In this document: positions 8,300 through 16,666 of the stretch, piece after piece
Layout: every line of letters starts with the position of its first letter
Position numbering within the stretch: the stretch's first letter is position 1
Assembly (NCBI RefSeq): GCF_031583145.1
Contig: NZ_CP134050.1
Span: 4,639,501-4,703,500 of the forward strand
Source of the DNA: Brevibacillus brevis
GTDB lineage: Bacteria > Bacillota > Bacilli > Brevibacillales > Brevibacillaceae
Direction of reading: 5' to 3'
Length of the DNA: 64,000 bases
Translations under genes and position numbers: made by a program
The notes under the pieces: generated by a model
What the model was told of the DNA's origin: nothing
The model's input: only the letters and a program-made list of their open reading frames with translations
Database searches by the model: none

Positions 8300-8452
8300 T
8301 TTCGCTTATAATTTCCACATATTGCAAAACTTGATCAGGAGGGATCCGCCTTGCCAAGAGAAAAAATCCCCCGTTAATCCCGAGCTCCGCCTGCTCCCCG
8401 TCCAGACATCTGGTTTCGATGACCATCTAAGCACTGGGGAGGACGGCGAATC

Positions 8453-9379
8453 ATGAAGCCTTTACTAATGGATTGGAAAGACCTTCGTTTTGGAATCGAG
8501 ATAGAATTTGTTGGTGGTAAACCCGAGAGTGTGGAGCTATTGCCCGGCTGGACGATGGCTTTCGATGAACGGCAAATGGATGATACCGGGGAAGAATCCG
8601 GCGGCGAGCTGCAAACTCCCCCCATTCAGTGGAAGGATCGGGCACAAATCCGCGAAATGTTGCGAAGGCTCCTTGCAACAGGGGCCAGGGCAAACTGGAA
8701 TTGCGGACTTCATGTCCACGTTGGGTTGGAGTTTTGGGGAGAAGAGGCGATTCCCGATTTTATCGAGGCTGCCTTGCTGCATCAAGATTCCGTGAAATAC
8801 TTGTTGCAAACGAGTGAGGATCGGCTGGTATACTGCCCCCCTGTCACACCGGAGATGCGGGATCGATTTATTTCGGCCCCAGGGGAAGCAGCTCTTCTGC
8901 GCAGAGGGCGTCCCCAGTCCCATCGCTGCGGCATCAATCTTGCCGCGTGGTTTGACCACAAAACAGTGGAAATTCGTTATGCAAACGGCACGTTGCACTA
9001 CGATGAAGTGATGACTACCATTGAATTTTGCCTTCGTTTCGTTGCAGCCATCGGCACCAAACGCACACTCTCAAACAATCCCGGCCAGCTGGCAATGGAA
9101 ATCGGGGCACCTCTCACCGGATATCCTCCGCCCATTCCCGCCCCGCGTTGGTACCGCGAGAGACTGTGGCTGGAAAATATGCTGGTCCCGATCTTGACCC
9201 CTTTCGCCAACAGCCTTGTCCCAGATAGCGAAATCCTCCAGATATTGCCCAGGCCTGACGGTTTATTGGTTGCGATTGAAGATACCGATGGCAAGGTGGT
9301 CAGATACCTTTTCCAGTTATCCGCAAATGGTTGGAGAGTTGTTGGCAAGCATCCGGATTCATGCAGCACGCAGATCTGA
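8453..9379 (+). CDS. Amidoligase-family enzyme (Amidoligase_2, ATP-grasp-independent)
   Basis: A 308-residue protein with GGGGAGG before its ATG. It begins with FGIEIEFVGG and carries GGELQTPP (residues about 50-57), NCGLHVHVG (about 84-92) and TVEIRYANGTLHYDEVMTTIEFC (about 172-194). These conserved acids and histidines are those of the glutamine-synthetase-like Amidoligase_2 family, where they bind ATP and Mg. Members are thought to form amide bonds on peptides or amino acids, for example in peptide tagging or secondary metabolism. Classic partners (GATase, ATP-grasp, gamma-glutamylcyclotransferase-like genes) are not seen here, so its substrate is open. It follows the nitrilase by 191 bases with its own promoter-like sequences. 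Confidence 0.8.
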   Translation: MKPLLMDWKDLRFGIEIEFVGGKPESVELLPGWTMAFDERQMDDTGEESGGELQTPPIQWKDRAQIREMLRRLLATGARANWNCGLHVHVGLEFWGEEAIPDFIEAALLHQDSVKYLLQTSEDRLVYCPPVTPEMRDRFISAPGEAALLRRGRPQSHRCGINLAAWFDHKTVEIRYANGTLHYDEVMTTIEFCLRFVAAIGTKRTLSNNPGQLAMEIGAPLTGYPPPIPAPRWYRERLWLENMLVPILTPFANSLVPDSEILQILPRPDGLLVAIEDTDGKVVRYLFQLSANGWRVVGKHPDSCSTQI

Positions 9380-9380
9380 C

Positions 9381-9413
9381 AAAAAGGGCGTCCAGCCGAT
9401 GGACGCCCCATTC
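9381..9413 (-). terminator. Perfect hairpin with minus-strand T-run
   Basis: GGGCGTCC (9386-9393) pairs exactly with GGACGCCC (9401-9408). The T-run is on the minus strand (AAAAA at 9381-9385), although the gene it follows is on the plus strand; it may act weakly in both directions. Confidence 0.6.
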
Positions 9414-9498
9414 CCTATCGCTCATGACTCCCAGTGTGTGAAACGAATCCCCTCCTCCTTCGTATTACCAAAGGATCATAATGGGAGGGCGATCTTCG

Positions 9499-9879
9499 TT
9501 GGGAGTACTTCGCGTGTTTTTCTTGATGACCGATATCGGGTTCATCGTGTACTGGCTGGTGACCTTGCTGCATCTCATACCGGCACCGTATTTGTTCAAA
9601 GACTACGAAAACCCGATTCTCAGCGCTTGGAACTGGTCCTTCCTGCCGCTTGACATCTTGATCTCGCTCACTGGCTTGTTCAGTTTGTATTTGTACGGAA
9701 AGCAGAACGGGGCGTGGAAACAGATGGCGCTCATTTCTCTGATCCTCACCTTCTGCTCCGGCCTTCAGGCGATTGCTTTCTGGGCGATCCGACTGGATTT
9801 TGACCTTTCCTGGTGGCTACCGAATCTGTATCTCCTGCTTTATCCGCTTTTCTTCATTCCCCGGTTGCTTGCCAAATAA
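9499..9879 (+). CDS. YvaD-family (DUF5360) membrane protein
   Basis: A four-span membrane protein of about 126 residues. The start is placed at TTG 9499, preceded by GGGAGGG at 9 bases; ATG at 9481 lacks a good ribosome site and would add six residues with no homology. The sequence (LFKDYENPILSAWNWSFLPLDI, then LTGLFSLYLYGKQNGAWKQM, CSGLQAIAFWAIRLDFDLSWWLPN) is highly characteristic of Bacillus YvaD/DUF5360 proteins, whose function is unknown. It is a single-gene unit closed by a very strong hairpin. The high tryptophan and aromatic content at the helix ends is normal for the family. Confidence 0.8.
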   Translation: MGVLRVFFLMTDIGFIVYWLVTLLHLIPAPYLFKDYENPILSAWNWSFLPLDILISLTGLFSLYLYGKQNGAWKQMALISLILTFCSGLQAIAFWAIRLDFDLSWWLPNLYLLLYPLFFIPRLLAK

Positions 9880-9880
9880 G

Positions 9881-9912
9881 AAAAAAAGCATGCTGCTACG
9901 CATGCTTTTTTT
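9881..9912. terminator. Perfect bidirectional terminator
   Basis: AAAAAAAGCATGC (9881-9893) pairs with GCATGCTTTTTTT (9900-9912) around a six-base loop; begins right after the YvaD-family stop codon. Confidence 0.95.
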
Positions 9913-10041
9913 CTTGCCCGAAGCGATTCGGTCCTCGATCTCGGGCTTGTCTCACCTCTATCGCATCGCTTTCTTTCATCCCATACCGGTGTCCCGCCAC
10001 TTGACGCTCTTTGTCGTGAAAGGAGAATCGAAGGAAGACGG

Positions 10042-10070
10042 AAAAAAGAGGCTGGTTGTGCCAGCCCCTC
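10042..10070 (-). terminator. Intrinsic terminator of the DUF4062 gene
   Basis: On the minus strand GAGGGGCTGG pairs with CCAGCCTC, followed by six T. It starts 3 bases after the stop codon of 10073-10639. Confidence 0.9.
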
Positions 10071-10072
10071 TT

Positions 10073-10639
10073 TCATTCCTTTTTCGCCAACTCCGCCTTC
10101 AATCTTGCATTCTCTTCCAACAGCTTTTGAACGTCCGGGACATCCTTGCCGGAAACCCAGCCAGACAAATCATCTCTTGCTGCATACACCGGCAGTTGAT
10201 CGCGAAGTACCATTTTAATGTGCCGTACATCTTCAACATAATAGATAGGGACTTGTTCCATCACCGATTGCTTAAACTCTTGAAACTTCTGATAGTGTTC
10301 AATTGCTGTGAAATCGTATGGCTTTTGTCTCAATGCTTCATCGGTGACAACAAAAGCAAATCTGGGTTTGCCCGCTTCTCCGGCATACTCGTATTCCCAA
10401 TGCGTATAGCTCTTGGATTCGTCGGGAAGCGTTAAACCATAGAATCCTCCGAGAATCAGGATATATACATCGGACTCGTCGATCCATCTCTTCCTGATTT
10501 TCATTGGACTTTCCTTGAAAAACTGCTCGATTCCAGCAGGGATATGACCGGCTTGAAGTACGGCTTCGACAGCGGTATGTCTTTCCTCAATAAGGTCGCT
10601 GAAAGTAGACGATATGTAAATTTGCAATTTTTTTCTCAT
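10073..10639 (-). CDS. DUF4062 (TIR-like) protein
   Basis: A protein of about 188 residues beginning MRKKLQIYISSTFSDLIEER, the defining DUF4062 motif (IYISSTFxDLxxER), followed by VLQAGHIPAGIEQFF and DESDVYILILGGFYG, an alpha/beta fold related to TIR and nucleoside-processing domains. A short coiled-coil-like tail (KLLEENARLKAELAKK) ends the protein. In many bacteria this domain is the N-terminal part of larger STAND or NTPase proteins associated with defence; here it stands alone. The gene is visibly richer in A+T than its neighbours and sits beside a decayed transporter, which suggests acquisition by transfer. ATG 10639 is chosen over GTG 10651; neither has a strong ribosome site. Confidence 0.8.
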   Translation of the reverse strand: MRKKLQIYISSTFSDLIEERHTAVEAVLQAGHIPAGIEQFFKESPMKIRKRWIDESDVYILILGGFYGLTLPDESKSYTHWEYEYAGEAGKPRFAFVVTDEALRQKPYDFTAIEHYQKFQEFKQSVMEQVPIYYVEDVRHIKMVLRDQLPVYAARDDLSGWVSGKDVPDVQKLLEENARLKAELAKKE

Positions 10640-10673
10640 AGGCCCGCCCACATGAAAGTATTCGTATAAATAG

Positions 10674-10703
10674 AATCTACCACTCTTACACTTGATTTGT
10701 CAA
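10674..10703 (-). promoter_or_regulatory. Sigma-A-type promoter of the DUF4062 gene
   Basis: Minus strand TTGACA (10703-10698), 18-base spacer, TAGATT (10679-10674), about 35 bases before the start codon. Confidence 0.55.
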
Positions 10704-11029
10704 AATTTACTGAAGTGCAAACGTTGTTGGCGTGGCTGAGAATTCAGCACATTGCTCCACGCGCTTTCTTCCTAAACAACGGTTTCCATTCAACTGAATG
10801 GGGTTAGGCCGCTCCTTCTTTATTTATGGTGATCTAACGAATCCAAGGATGCTTGGCTTCCTGCATCGGATTCGGAAACCATTTCGCTGGTTCGCGCGGC
10901 ATTATGTTTTTGTTCCGGGTTGCAGGAGGAACTTACCGATCCGCCAGTCCTCAGACCACCAGCATGATTTCCGGTTCCGTATCCGGCTGCCCTTTTCGTT
11001 TGCTTTCCATCATTCAAATTTCCCTCAAT

Positions 11030-11523
11030 GAAATGGTATAAATGAGACGATCGGGAGCCGCAAAATGTTACGGGCAGATGAAATGTGGAGATCGCAAAGT
11101 ATGGAATGACCAGGCAGACGAAGAACAATGCCCTAAAGATGGTCCATGCTTCTTCTCTCCTCCCTTTTTGAATGAGCCATCGCGGGGACTCCGGAGTACC
11201 CTGTCGCAGCAAAAGGACGATTACTGCTGGGATCGCGGTACTGACCAGCATCCACCTCCACGCATCTGCACCGAAGCTTGCCAAGGAATGTCCCGACCAG
11301 AATGGAAACCACGTAACCAACCGTCCAAACGACGCTTAAGGAGGAAATCAATGCCCCTTTGTATTTCTTGGGGACAAACTCCACCAGCAGCGTAGTCCCC
11401 ACAGAATAATCTCCTCCGAGAGCAATCCCTGTCATCAATCTCAAGACGAAAAGGAGAAACGGATCCTGCACAAAAAATTGAAGGACGATGACGCTGGCTT
11501 CGCCAACTGCAAAAATGGCATGC
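11030..11523 (-). pseudogene. MFS transporter remnant
   Basis: Two overlapping frames encode parts of a sugar/organic-acid-type major facilitator protein. The first carries FLLFVLRLMTGIALGGDYSV, GTTLLVEFVPKKYKGALISS and WTVGYVVSILVGTFL (helices 3-5, with the GGDYS-type motif). After a frameshift near 11,250 the second carries DAWRWMLVSTAIPAVIVLLL and TPESPRWLIQKGRREEAW, then jumps to ALFFVCLVIPYFAISTF, suggesting an internal deletion. The N-terminal helices and the C-terminal third are missing. Between 10,790 and 11,030 more short minus-strand pieces follow (one begins after GAGGGAAATTTGA with MESKRKGQPDTEPEIML) but are interrupted by stops and cannot be assigned. Confidence 0.8.
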
Positions 11524-11578
11524 AAAAGGAAGCGGCCTCGAACCCTTTGAGTATCAGGGACAAAAACCGCTTCCTTTC
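11524..11578. terminator. Bidirectional hairpin terminator downstream of mqo
   Basis: AAAAGGAAGCGG (11524-11535) pairs with CCGCTTCCTTT (11568-11578) around a 32-base loop. It abuts the truncated transporter, which suggests the remnant lost its 5' part up to this point. Confidence 0.7.
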
Positions 11579-11601
11579 TTTCTCTTCTTTTTTACGGTCA
11601 G

Positions 11602-13101
11602 CTAAACAAGAGCCAGCTCACTGCTCAGACCAAGCGCCCGCGAAGTTTGTACATCGATCTCACGGATCAGCTCTGGGTTTTTCACGAGCGACACGCCGTA
11701 AGAAGGAATCATTTCCTTGATTTTCGGCTCCCACTCCTGGATTTGTTGCGGGAAGCATCTCGACAGCAAGTCAAGCATGACGGAAACGGCGGTAGAAGCC
11801 CCCGGAGAAGCCCCGAGCAATGCAGAGATCGAGCCATCCGCGGCACAGATCACTTCTGTACCGAATTGCAGCGTTCCTTTGCCGCCTGCAGCCGTATCCT
11901 TGATGACTTGCACGCGTTGTCCAGCTACTACTATATCCCAATCCTCGCTCTTGGCGTTCGGGATAAACTCACGCAGCTCTTCCATGCGCTGTTCTTTCGA
12001 CAACATCACTTGCTGGATCAGGTACTTGGTCAATGGAACGTTCTTTGCGCCTGCTGCCAGCATCGTCAGGACGTTGTCCGGTTTTACGGAACCGAGCAAG
12101 TCAAACATGGAGCCGGTCTTTAAAAACTTGGGCGAGAAGCCGGCGAATGGTCCAAAGAGCAACGATTTTTTACCATCGATATATCTGGTGTCAAGATGCG
12201 GAACAGACATTGGAGGAGCCCCGACCTTTGCTTTTCCGTAAACTTTTGCGTGATGCTGAGCTACTACTTCCGGATTCTTGCACACCATGAACAGGCCGCT
12301 TACCGGGAATCCTCCAATATGTTTTCCTTCAGGAATGCCGGATTTTTGCAGCAAGGGCAGACTTCCTCCACCGCCGCCGATAAAGACGAATTTTGCTTGG
12401 TGGTGTTCGACCAAGCCACTCTGGACGTTTCGCACTTTCAAGTCCCACGAGCCGTCGCTTGTGCGTTTGATGTCGTCCACCTGATGGTTGTAGTTGATCT
12501 CGACGTTTTTGCGCTGCAAGTGGTCGAACAGCATGCGTGTCAACGCGCCGAAGTTCACATCGGTTCCCGTGTCGATCTTCGTTGCCGCGATCGGTTCATT
12601 GTCGTTGCGGCCGTTCATGATCAACGGAATCCATTCCGCCAGCTTGCGCGGGTCTTCGGAGAATTCCATCCCGTGGAACAGAGGATTGTTTGACAGCGCT
12701 TCAAAACGCTTTTTCAAAAACTCTACATTTTTTTCACCCTGCACTAAACTCAAATGAGGCAATGGTCTGATAAAGTCCTCTGGATTCCGGATCAGGTTGC
12801 TGTTTACCAGATAAGACCAAAACTGTCTGGATTCCTGGAACTGTTCATTGATTTTGACTGCTTTGCTGATATCAATGGATCCGTCCGGTTTTTCGACAGT
12901 GTAATTCAGCTCGCACAGTGCGGAGTGCCCCGTTCCCGCGTTGTTCCATTCGTTCGAGCTTTCCTCTCCTGCGCTTGCGAGCTTCTCAAACACAGTAATC
13001 TTCCAGTCCGGTACCAATTCTTTCAGCAATGTTCCCAAAGTCGCGCTCATGATTCCGGCACCAATTAAGATAACGTCTGTTTTGGTTTGTTTGCTACTCA
13101 T
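11602..13101 (-). CDS. mqo: Malate:quinone oxidoreductase
   Basis: A 499-residue FAD-dependent peripheral membrane enzyme that oxidises L-malate to oxaloacetate and passes electrons to the quinone pool (EC 1.1.5.4). The N-terminus [20 protein letters not shown] is the dinucleotide-binding loop of Mqo; [18 protein letters not shown] and [22 protein letters not shown] are family signatures. The length matches the usual about 500 residues. ATG 13101 follows GAGGTAGG; the frame runs further upstream without a ribosome site. It is a single-gene unit: the nearest minus-strand gene upstream ends at 13606 with its own terminator. A perfect palindrome about 120 bases upstream may regulate it. Confidence 0.95.
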   Translation of the reverse strand: MSSKQTKTDVILIGAGIMSATLGTLLKELVPDWKITVFEKLASAGEESSNEWNNAGTGHSALCELNYTVEKPDGSIDISKAVKINEQFQESRQFWSYLVNSNLIRNPEDFIRPLPHLSLVQGEKNVEFLKKRFEALSNNPLFHGMEFSEDPRKLAEWIPLIMNGRNDNEPIAATKIDTGTDVNFGALTRMLFDHLQRKNVEINYNHQVDDIKRTSDGSWDLKVRNVQSGLVEHHQAKFVFIGGGGGSLPLLQKSGIPEGKHIGGFPVSGLFMVCKNPEVVAQHHAKVYGKAKVGAPPMSVPHLDTRYIDGKKSLLFGPFAGFSPKFLKTGSMFDLLGSVKPDNVLTMLAAGAKNVPLTKYLIQQVMLSKEQRMEELREFIPNAKSEDWDIVVAGQRVQVIKDTAAGGKGTLQFGTEVICAADGSISALLGASPGASTAVSVMLDLLSRCFPQQIQEWEPKIKEMIPSYGVSLVKNPELIREIDVQTSRALGLSSELALV

Positions 13102-13222
13102 TTTTACCGTCCTACCTCGCCTGATATTTGAAGAAAAGATGGAGGCGCTCCAGCCGGCCCATAACAAAGCCAGGGTGCGACCCAGTCACACACCTTTTCC
13201 GGGATGAATAATAACCTGATAT

Positions 13223-13237
13223 ATAGTGTAACACTAT
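13223..13237. promoter_or_regulatory. Perfect palindrome upstream of mqo, candidate operator
   Basis: ATAGTGT-A-ACACTAT, a 7+1+7 perfect inverted repeat, in a very A+T-rich stretch 122 bases before the mqo start and next to a minus-strand CATAAT. A repressor or activator dimer site is likely; no dedicated regulator gene is adjacent. Confidence 0.45.
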
Positions 13238-13547
13238 TATGGGTAGAATAAAATATTTGCTATTATATGCTATTCAAAAATACGACAACTTTCCTTCATG
13301 ATATCCTGTGCCGGTTACAAATGAGAAACATTCCCCAGCCCTCTGGAAAACCCACAGATATCAAGGCCTGCCCTTCTGTCGGCGGGATCTGCGGATTCAG
13401 TTTCCGACCACCAAATAATGGGTGTCCTTCGAGTTCTTTGCTTTACCGCTTTCTTTTTGGAAACGAAAAAAACTTCGGTTTCAGGTCTCGGATTTTCCTT
13501 TTTTATTCTCCAAAGGGCAAAAATGTGCTCGATATTCGGAAACAGAA
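13238..13547. other. Gene-free A+T-rich to mixed stretch
   Basis: About 310 bases between the mqo control region and the terminator at 13550. No frame on either strand shows a recognisable protein or a good ribosome site. Confidence 0.5.
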
Positions 13548-13549
13548 AG

Positions 13550-13585
13550 AAACACAACAGATGCCGGCAGCGATCCGTTGTGTTT
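13550..13585 (-). terminator. Terminator of the 13606-13866 gene
   Basis: On the minus strand AAACACAAC (13585-13577) pairs with GTTGTGTTT (13558-13550), followed by CTTTCTG; 20 bases past the stop codon. Confidence 0.75.
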
Positions 13586-13605
13586 GGTTACCCATTCGGT
13601 TCTAT

Positions 13606-13866
13606 TCAAACCGGCTTCCCGTGTATGGCCATTTGGGCTTTGTATTCGTCCTCCTTGGCGACGTAGATGTCATATTGGATATTGTCTGTGCGCGGCAAGA
13701 AGGGAAAACCGTTTGTGTGCTGTCGGTGAAGAGTGGGTGTCCGGGTCCGAAACGACACGCCTGCGGCTTGCAGTTTGTACACCACACGGAAGTAGTTCTC
13801 GCTTCCGAAAGCCGTGTAAATCAGGCTCTTCTTTCTGGAAAACAGCCACTGGAGCATACTCGCCAC
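13606..13866 (-). CDS. Conserved small cytoplasmic protein (about 86 aa)
   Basis: Placed at GTG 13866 because GGAGGAGGG lies 6-14 bases upstream; the ATG at 13857 would be too far from it. The sequence WLFSRKKSLIYTAFGSENYFRV, then VYKLQAAGVSFRTRTP and YDIYVAKEDEYKAQMAIHGK, resembles a small uncharacterised family found across Bacillales, in which a beta-alpha-beta unit ends with YDFYVKKEDEHLAxxAIH. No enzymatic motif is present. It has its own terminator and does not belong to the large operon that ends at 13944. Function unknown; confidence rests on the ribosome site, terminator and the remembered family pattern. Confidence 0.7.
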   Translation of the reverse strand: MASMLQWLFSRKKSLIYTAFGSENYFRVVYKLQAAGVSFRTRTPTLHRQHTNGFPFLPRTDNIQYDIYVAKEDEYKAQMAIHGKPV

Positions 13867-13943
13867 AAAATCCCTCCTCCCTCTTTCCATCTTATACGGG
13901 GGCGAGAGGATGTGGTTTCGTTTTCAGGCAGGAGAGTCCCTCC

Positions 13944-14948
13944 CTAATCCGCTTGGCTCTCCAAATATGCCAGCCCTTTTGCGATCACGCCGTAAATCGG
14001 GTCGTTCTGGGCGTTTTCGCTAACCACCTGTGCAGCAAAGCCGCGAACTCGCTGTTCGACGATCGCGCGCACCCGGCCGTCGTTCTGCAGGACGCCTCCC
14101 TGCAAAATCATCCGGAACGGTTTGTTCTTCAGCCCCAGTCGATCAATTACCGCGCGGGCAGCAAAAAACAGCTCCTCCCCCGCAGCCTGCAGGATTTCCG
14201 TCGCTACTGCATCGCCCCGATCCGCCGCTTCACTCACCAGCACCGACAGCTCGCCTACCTTGTCGACGGAATAGAGCGGACCGTACGTCCAATTGAACAG
14301 CTCATCCACGCGGGCAAGGCCGAGATACGGCAGCAGCAGGTCAGTCAGTACGGTTGGCTCGCCCCGGCTGTCTGCCGCTTTCAGCACGGCCGTGATTGCC
14401 CGCTTCCCGATCCAGTACCCGCTGCCCTCGTCACCCACCCGGTGGCCCCAACCGCCTGCCCGGGCCGTTTCCTGCGCCTCGTTTACCCCAAATGCGATGG
14501 AGCCGGTGCCCGCGATCACCAGAATGCCTGGCTTTCCTCCGGTAGCGCCGAGCAGGGCGGCAAAGCCGTCGTTTTCAATGATCAAATGACGGACGCGGAT
14601 GCGCAGCTGCGCGAGGACGTGATGAACGAACCCTGTGATGACCTCGCGATCGTGCTCCGTGTCCAGTCCGGCGATTCCGAAGACGGCGCACTCGACCTCC
14701 CACTCCAGCTCCTCCGCCTGCGAATGTCCCTGGGGCAGTGCGAGCGCTCCGCGGGCGAGAGCATCCTGCTGTGCTTGCAGAATCGCTTGCAGCAGCTCCC
14801 GAGATGCCGCTTCCTCCCCGATCCCTTGATAATTGCACGAGCCGGAACGCCCTGTGCCGACTTCCTGCCCGGATCGGTCCACCAGCACGGCCAAGCACTT
14901 GGTGCCCCCTCCGTCCACTGCCAGGAGAGGAATCCGCACAGCCGCCAT
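13944..14948 (-). CDS. BadF/BadG-type N-acetylhexosamine kinase
   Basis: A 334-residue ASKHA-fold kinase. The phosphate-1 loop reads LLAVDGGGTKCLAVLVD near residue 7, adenosine and phosphate-2 segments include ILVIAGTGSIAFGVN (about 140) and GWGHRVGDEGSGYWIGKRAI. These are typical of N-acetylglucosamine/N-acetylmuramate kinases (NagK/MurK type) that phosphorylate the sugar at C6 or C1 using ATP. ATG 14948 overlaps the stop of the preceding lyase gene (TAATG), so the two are translationally coupled; the longer frame is spurious. As last gene of the operon behind two PIG-L deacetylases and a lyase, it probably phosphorylates the released amino sugar. Glucosamine, GlcNAc or MurNAc cannot be told apart from sequence. 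Confidence 0.85.
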   Translation of the reverse strand: MAAVRIPLLAVDGGGTKCLAVLVDRSGQEVGTGRSGSCNYQGIGEEAASRELLQAILQAQQDALARGALALPQGHSQAEELEWEVECAVFGIAGLDTEHDREVITGFVHHVLAQLRIRVRHLIIENDGFAALLGATGGKPGILVIAGTGSIAFGVNEAQETARAGGWGHRVGDEGSGYWIGKRAITAVLKAADSRGEPTVLTDLLLPYLGLARVDELFNWTYGPLYSVDKVGELSVLVSEAADRGDAVATEILQAAGEELFFAARAVIDRLGLKNKPFRMILQGGVLQNDGRVRAIVEQRVRGFAAQVVSENAQNDPIYGVIAKGLAYLESQAD

Positions 14949-16456
14949 TACCCCACACTCCATTCGGCTACGATAGTATCCAGCTGCTTCCACATCTGCT
15001 CACGGGCCGTTTTCTCCGCTTTCAGCTTCGCTGTCTGCTCTTGCAGGGACGTGGTGCGCTTCTCGATCATGCGAGTGATCTCCTCGGCATTTGGTCCTCC
15101 GGGCAGCTTGCGGATGCGGACGAAATGCACCGGATCCAGCGCGAGACGCAGCTCCTCCGCTGTCAATGCCAGCTCCCTGCCGATGACTTCCCGGGCCGCC
15201 TTGTTTACCAGCCCGAGATCGATCTGATCGGCCCGCAGTCCGGCAGCCATCGCTTCCTTGACGACGCGGCTCACGATGTGATGGGAATTGCGGAACGACA
15301 GCCGGTCCGTGCGCACGATCGTATCCGCCAGCTCCGTCACCGTAGCAAAGCTTCCTTTCGCCCGCTCCAGCAGTCCTTCCTTGTTCACTTCCATCGTCCC
15401 GACGACGCACGCCATCAGCCGGTACATCTGCTCTAGCACGGACAAGCTCTTCCACACGTACGGCTGCATGTCGTCCTCCGTGTCCACGATGTCGCCAAAC
15501 GGCGTGTTGTGCATCATCGTCAGGACCGCCGCCGCATTTCCCGCGCTGCTGGACAGCAGCGAGCGCATGTGCTCGAAGGAAACCGGGTTGCGCTTTTGCG
15601 GCATGATCGAGCTGATTTGCACGTACGGGCTCGCCACCTTCAGCGCGGCAAATTCCTGCGTGCACCAGAGAAGCATGTCTTGCACGGTACGTCCCAGGTT
15701 GATGGCCGCCAGCTGCACGGCAGTCGCTGCCTCGCCCAGATAGTCCGCTCCGCAGACGGCATCGTACGAATTCTCCACCAACTCGTCAAAGCCGAGCAGC
15801 TGCCGCATCCGCTCCCGGCTGATAGAGAAGCCTGAAGTCGTCAGCGCCGCCGCCCCCATCGGACTGCGGTTGCACGTCCGGTAGGCGCTGATCAGCCGCT
15901 GGATGTCGCGGCTGAGGAGGTCGCATGCCGCCATGATGTAGTGAGCCATCGTCGTAGGTTGCGCCTGCTGCGTATGGGTATACCCGATCATCACCGTCTC
16001 CGCGTGCTCTTGTGCAAAGAGGAGCAAATGCTCTTTCAGATAGAGGGCTGATTCCAATGTCACGAGCAGTTTGTCGCGCAGCACCATCCGGTAAATGGCG
16101 ATGCCCATGTCGTTGCGGCTGCGCGCCAGATGCAGATTGCCCGCCACATCGGGGGCAAGCTCCAACAGACGGCTCTCTACCTGAAAGAACAAATCCTCAA
16201 ACTGCCCGGTATAAGCGGAGCGGCGCAGCTCTTCCATCTCGATGCCGACGAGCGCGCGGGCGATCGCCTTGGCTTCCTCCTCCGTGAGCAGCTCCTGTTC
16301 GCGCAGCATGATCAGATGCGCCTTGTTGATGGCCATCATCGGCTCGAGGAGATGATGCTTCGCTTCGTGAAAAGCAGGGGCAAGCACCGCCTCGACATAC
16401 GTTTTTCCCGGGAAGCGCTCTCCCTCCTGCTGAAAAATGCGTTCTCTGTAATCCAT
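14948..16456 (-). CDS. Argininosuccinate lyase-like enzyme (fumarase/ASL superfamily)
   Basis: A 502-residue protein starting at ATG 16456 after AAGGAGATG. It carries the superfamily signatures: LHLARSRNDMGI (ASL substrate loop, normally SRNDQ), GYTHTQQAQPTTM (catalytic His region) and SSIMPQKRNPVSFEHM (the GSSxMPxKxN catalytic serine loop). True ArgH cleaves argininosuccinate to arginine and fumarate. Here no argG or other arginine gene is near; the gene lies between PIG-L deacetylases and a sugar kinase, and SRNDM instead of SRNDQ and the extra C-terminal region suggest a paralogue with another substrate, perhaps an amino-sugar adduct that yields fumarate or a related acid. An alternative is simply a second ArgH. 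The function is inferred from context. Confidence 0.8.
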   Translation of the reverse strand: MDYRERIFQQEGERFPGKTYVEAVLAPAFHEAKHHLLEPMMAINKAHLIMLREQELLTEEEAKAIARALVGIEMEELRRSAYTGQFEDLFFQVESRLLELAPDVAGNLHLARSRNDMGIAIYRMVLRDKLLVTLESALYLKEHLLLFAQEHAETVMIGYTHTQQAQPTTMAHYIMAACDLLSRDIQRLISAYRTCNRSPMGAAALTTSGFSISRERMRQLLGFDELVENSYDAVCGADYLGEAATAVQLAAINLGRTVQDMLLWCTQEFAALKVASPYVQISSIMPQKRNPVSFEHMRSLLSSSAGNAAAVLTMMHNTPFGDIVDTEDDMQPYVWKSLSVLEQMYRLMACVVGTMEVNKEGLLERAKGSFATVTELADTIVRTDRLSFRNSHHIVSRVVKEAMAAGLRADQIDLGLVNKAAREVIGRELALTAEELRLALDPVHFVRIRKLPGGPNAEEITRMIEKRTTSLQEQTAKLKAEKTAREQMWKQLDTIVAEWSVG

Positions 16457-16571
16457 CTGACTTGCATCTCCTTCCCTGCCGGTTCTTTTGCTACTGCTGT
16501 TACTGCGATAAGACTTGCGGCTCTTCCCGAGGGAAAGAGGCTTGGTACCTGCGCCCCTCTCCCTTTCGCGG

Positions 16572-16637
16572 AAAGAACCCGTGCCTTCGATTCGTTTCGG
16601 GCTCGTGTTAAAGAACCCGTGCTTTGGTTTCATTTCG
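16572..16637. repeat. Two direct repeats in the PIG-L/lyase intercistronic gap
   Basis: A 28-base unit beginning AAAGAACCCGTGC occurs at 16572-16599 and 16610-16637, 23 of 28 positions equal, 38 bases apart. It lies in the 210-base untranslated gap between the second PIG-L gene and the lyase. Purpose unknown. Confidence 0.5.
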
Positions 16638-16666
16638 AATGACGATAAGCGGCTACTTCCTCTTCG

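Noticed and set aside
14948..16456. Genuine argininosuccinate lyase (ArgH) of arginine synthesis
   Set aside because: Not excluded biochemically, but no arginine genes are near, the gene is embedded and translationally coupled in a sugar-type operon and the SRND loop differs from ArgH.
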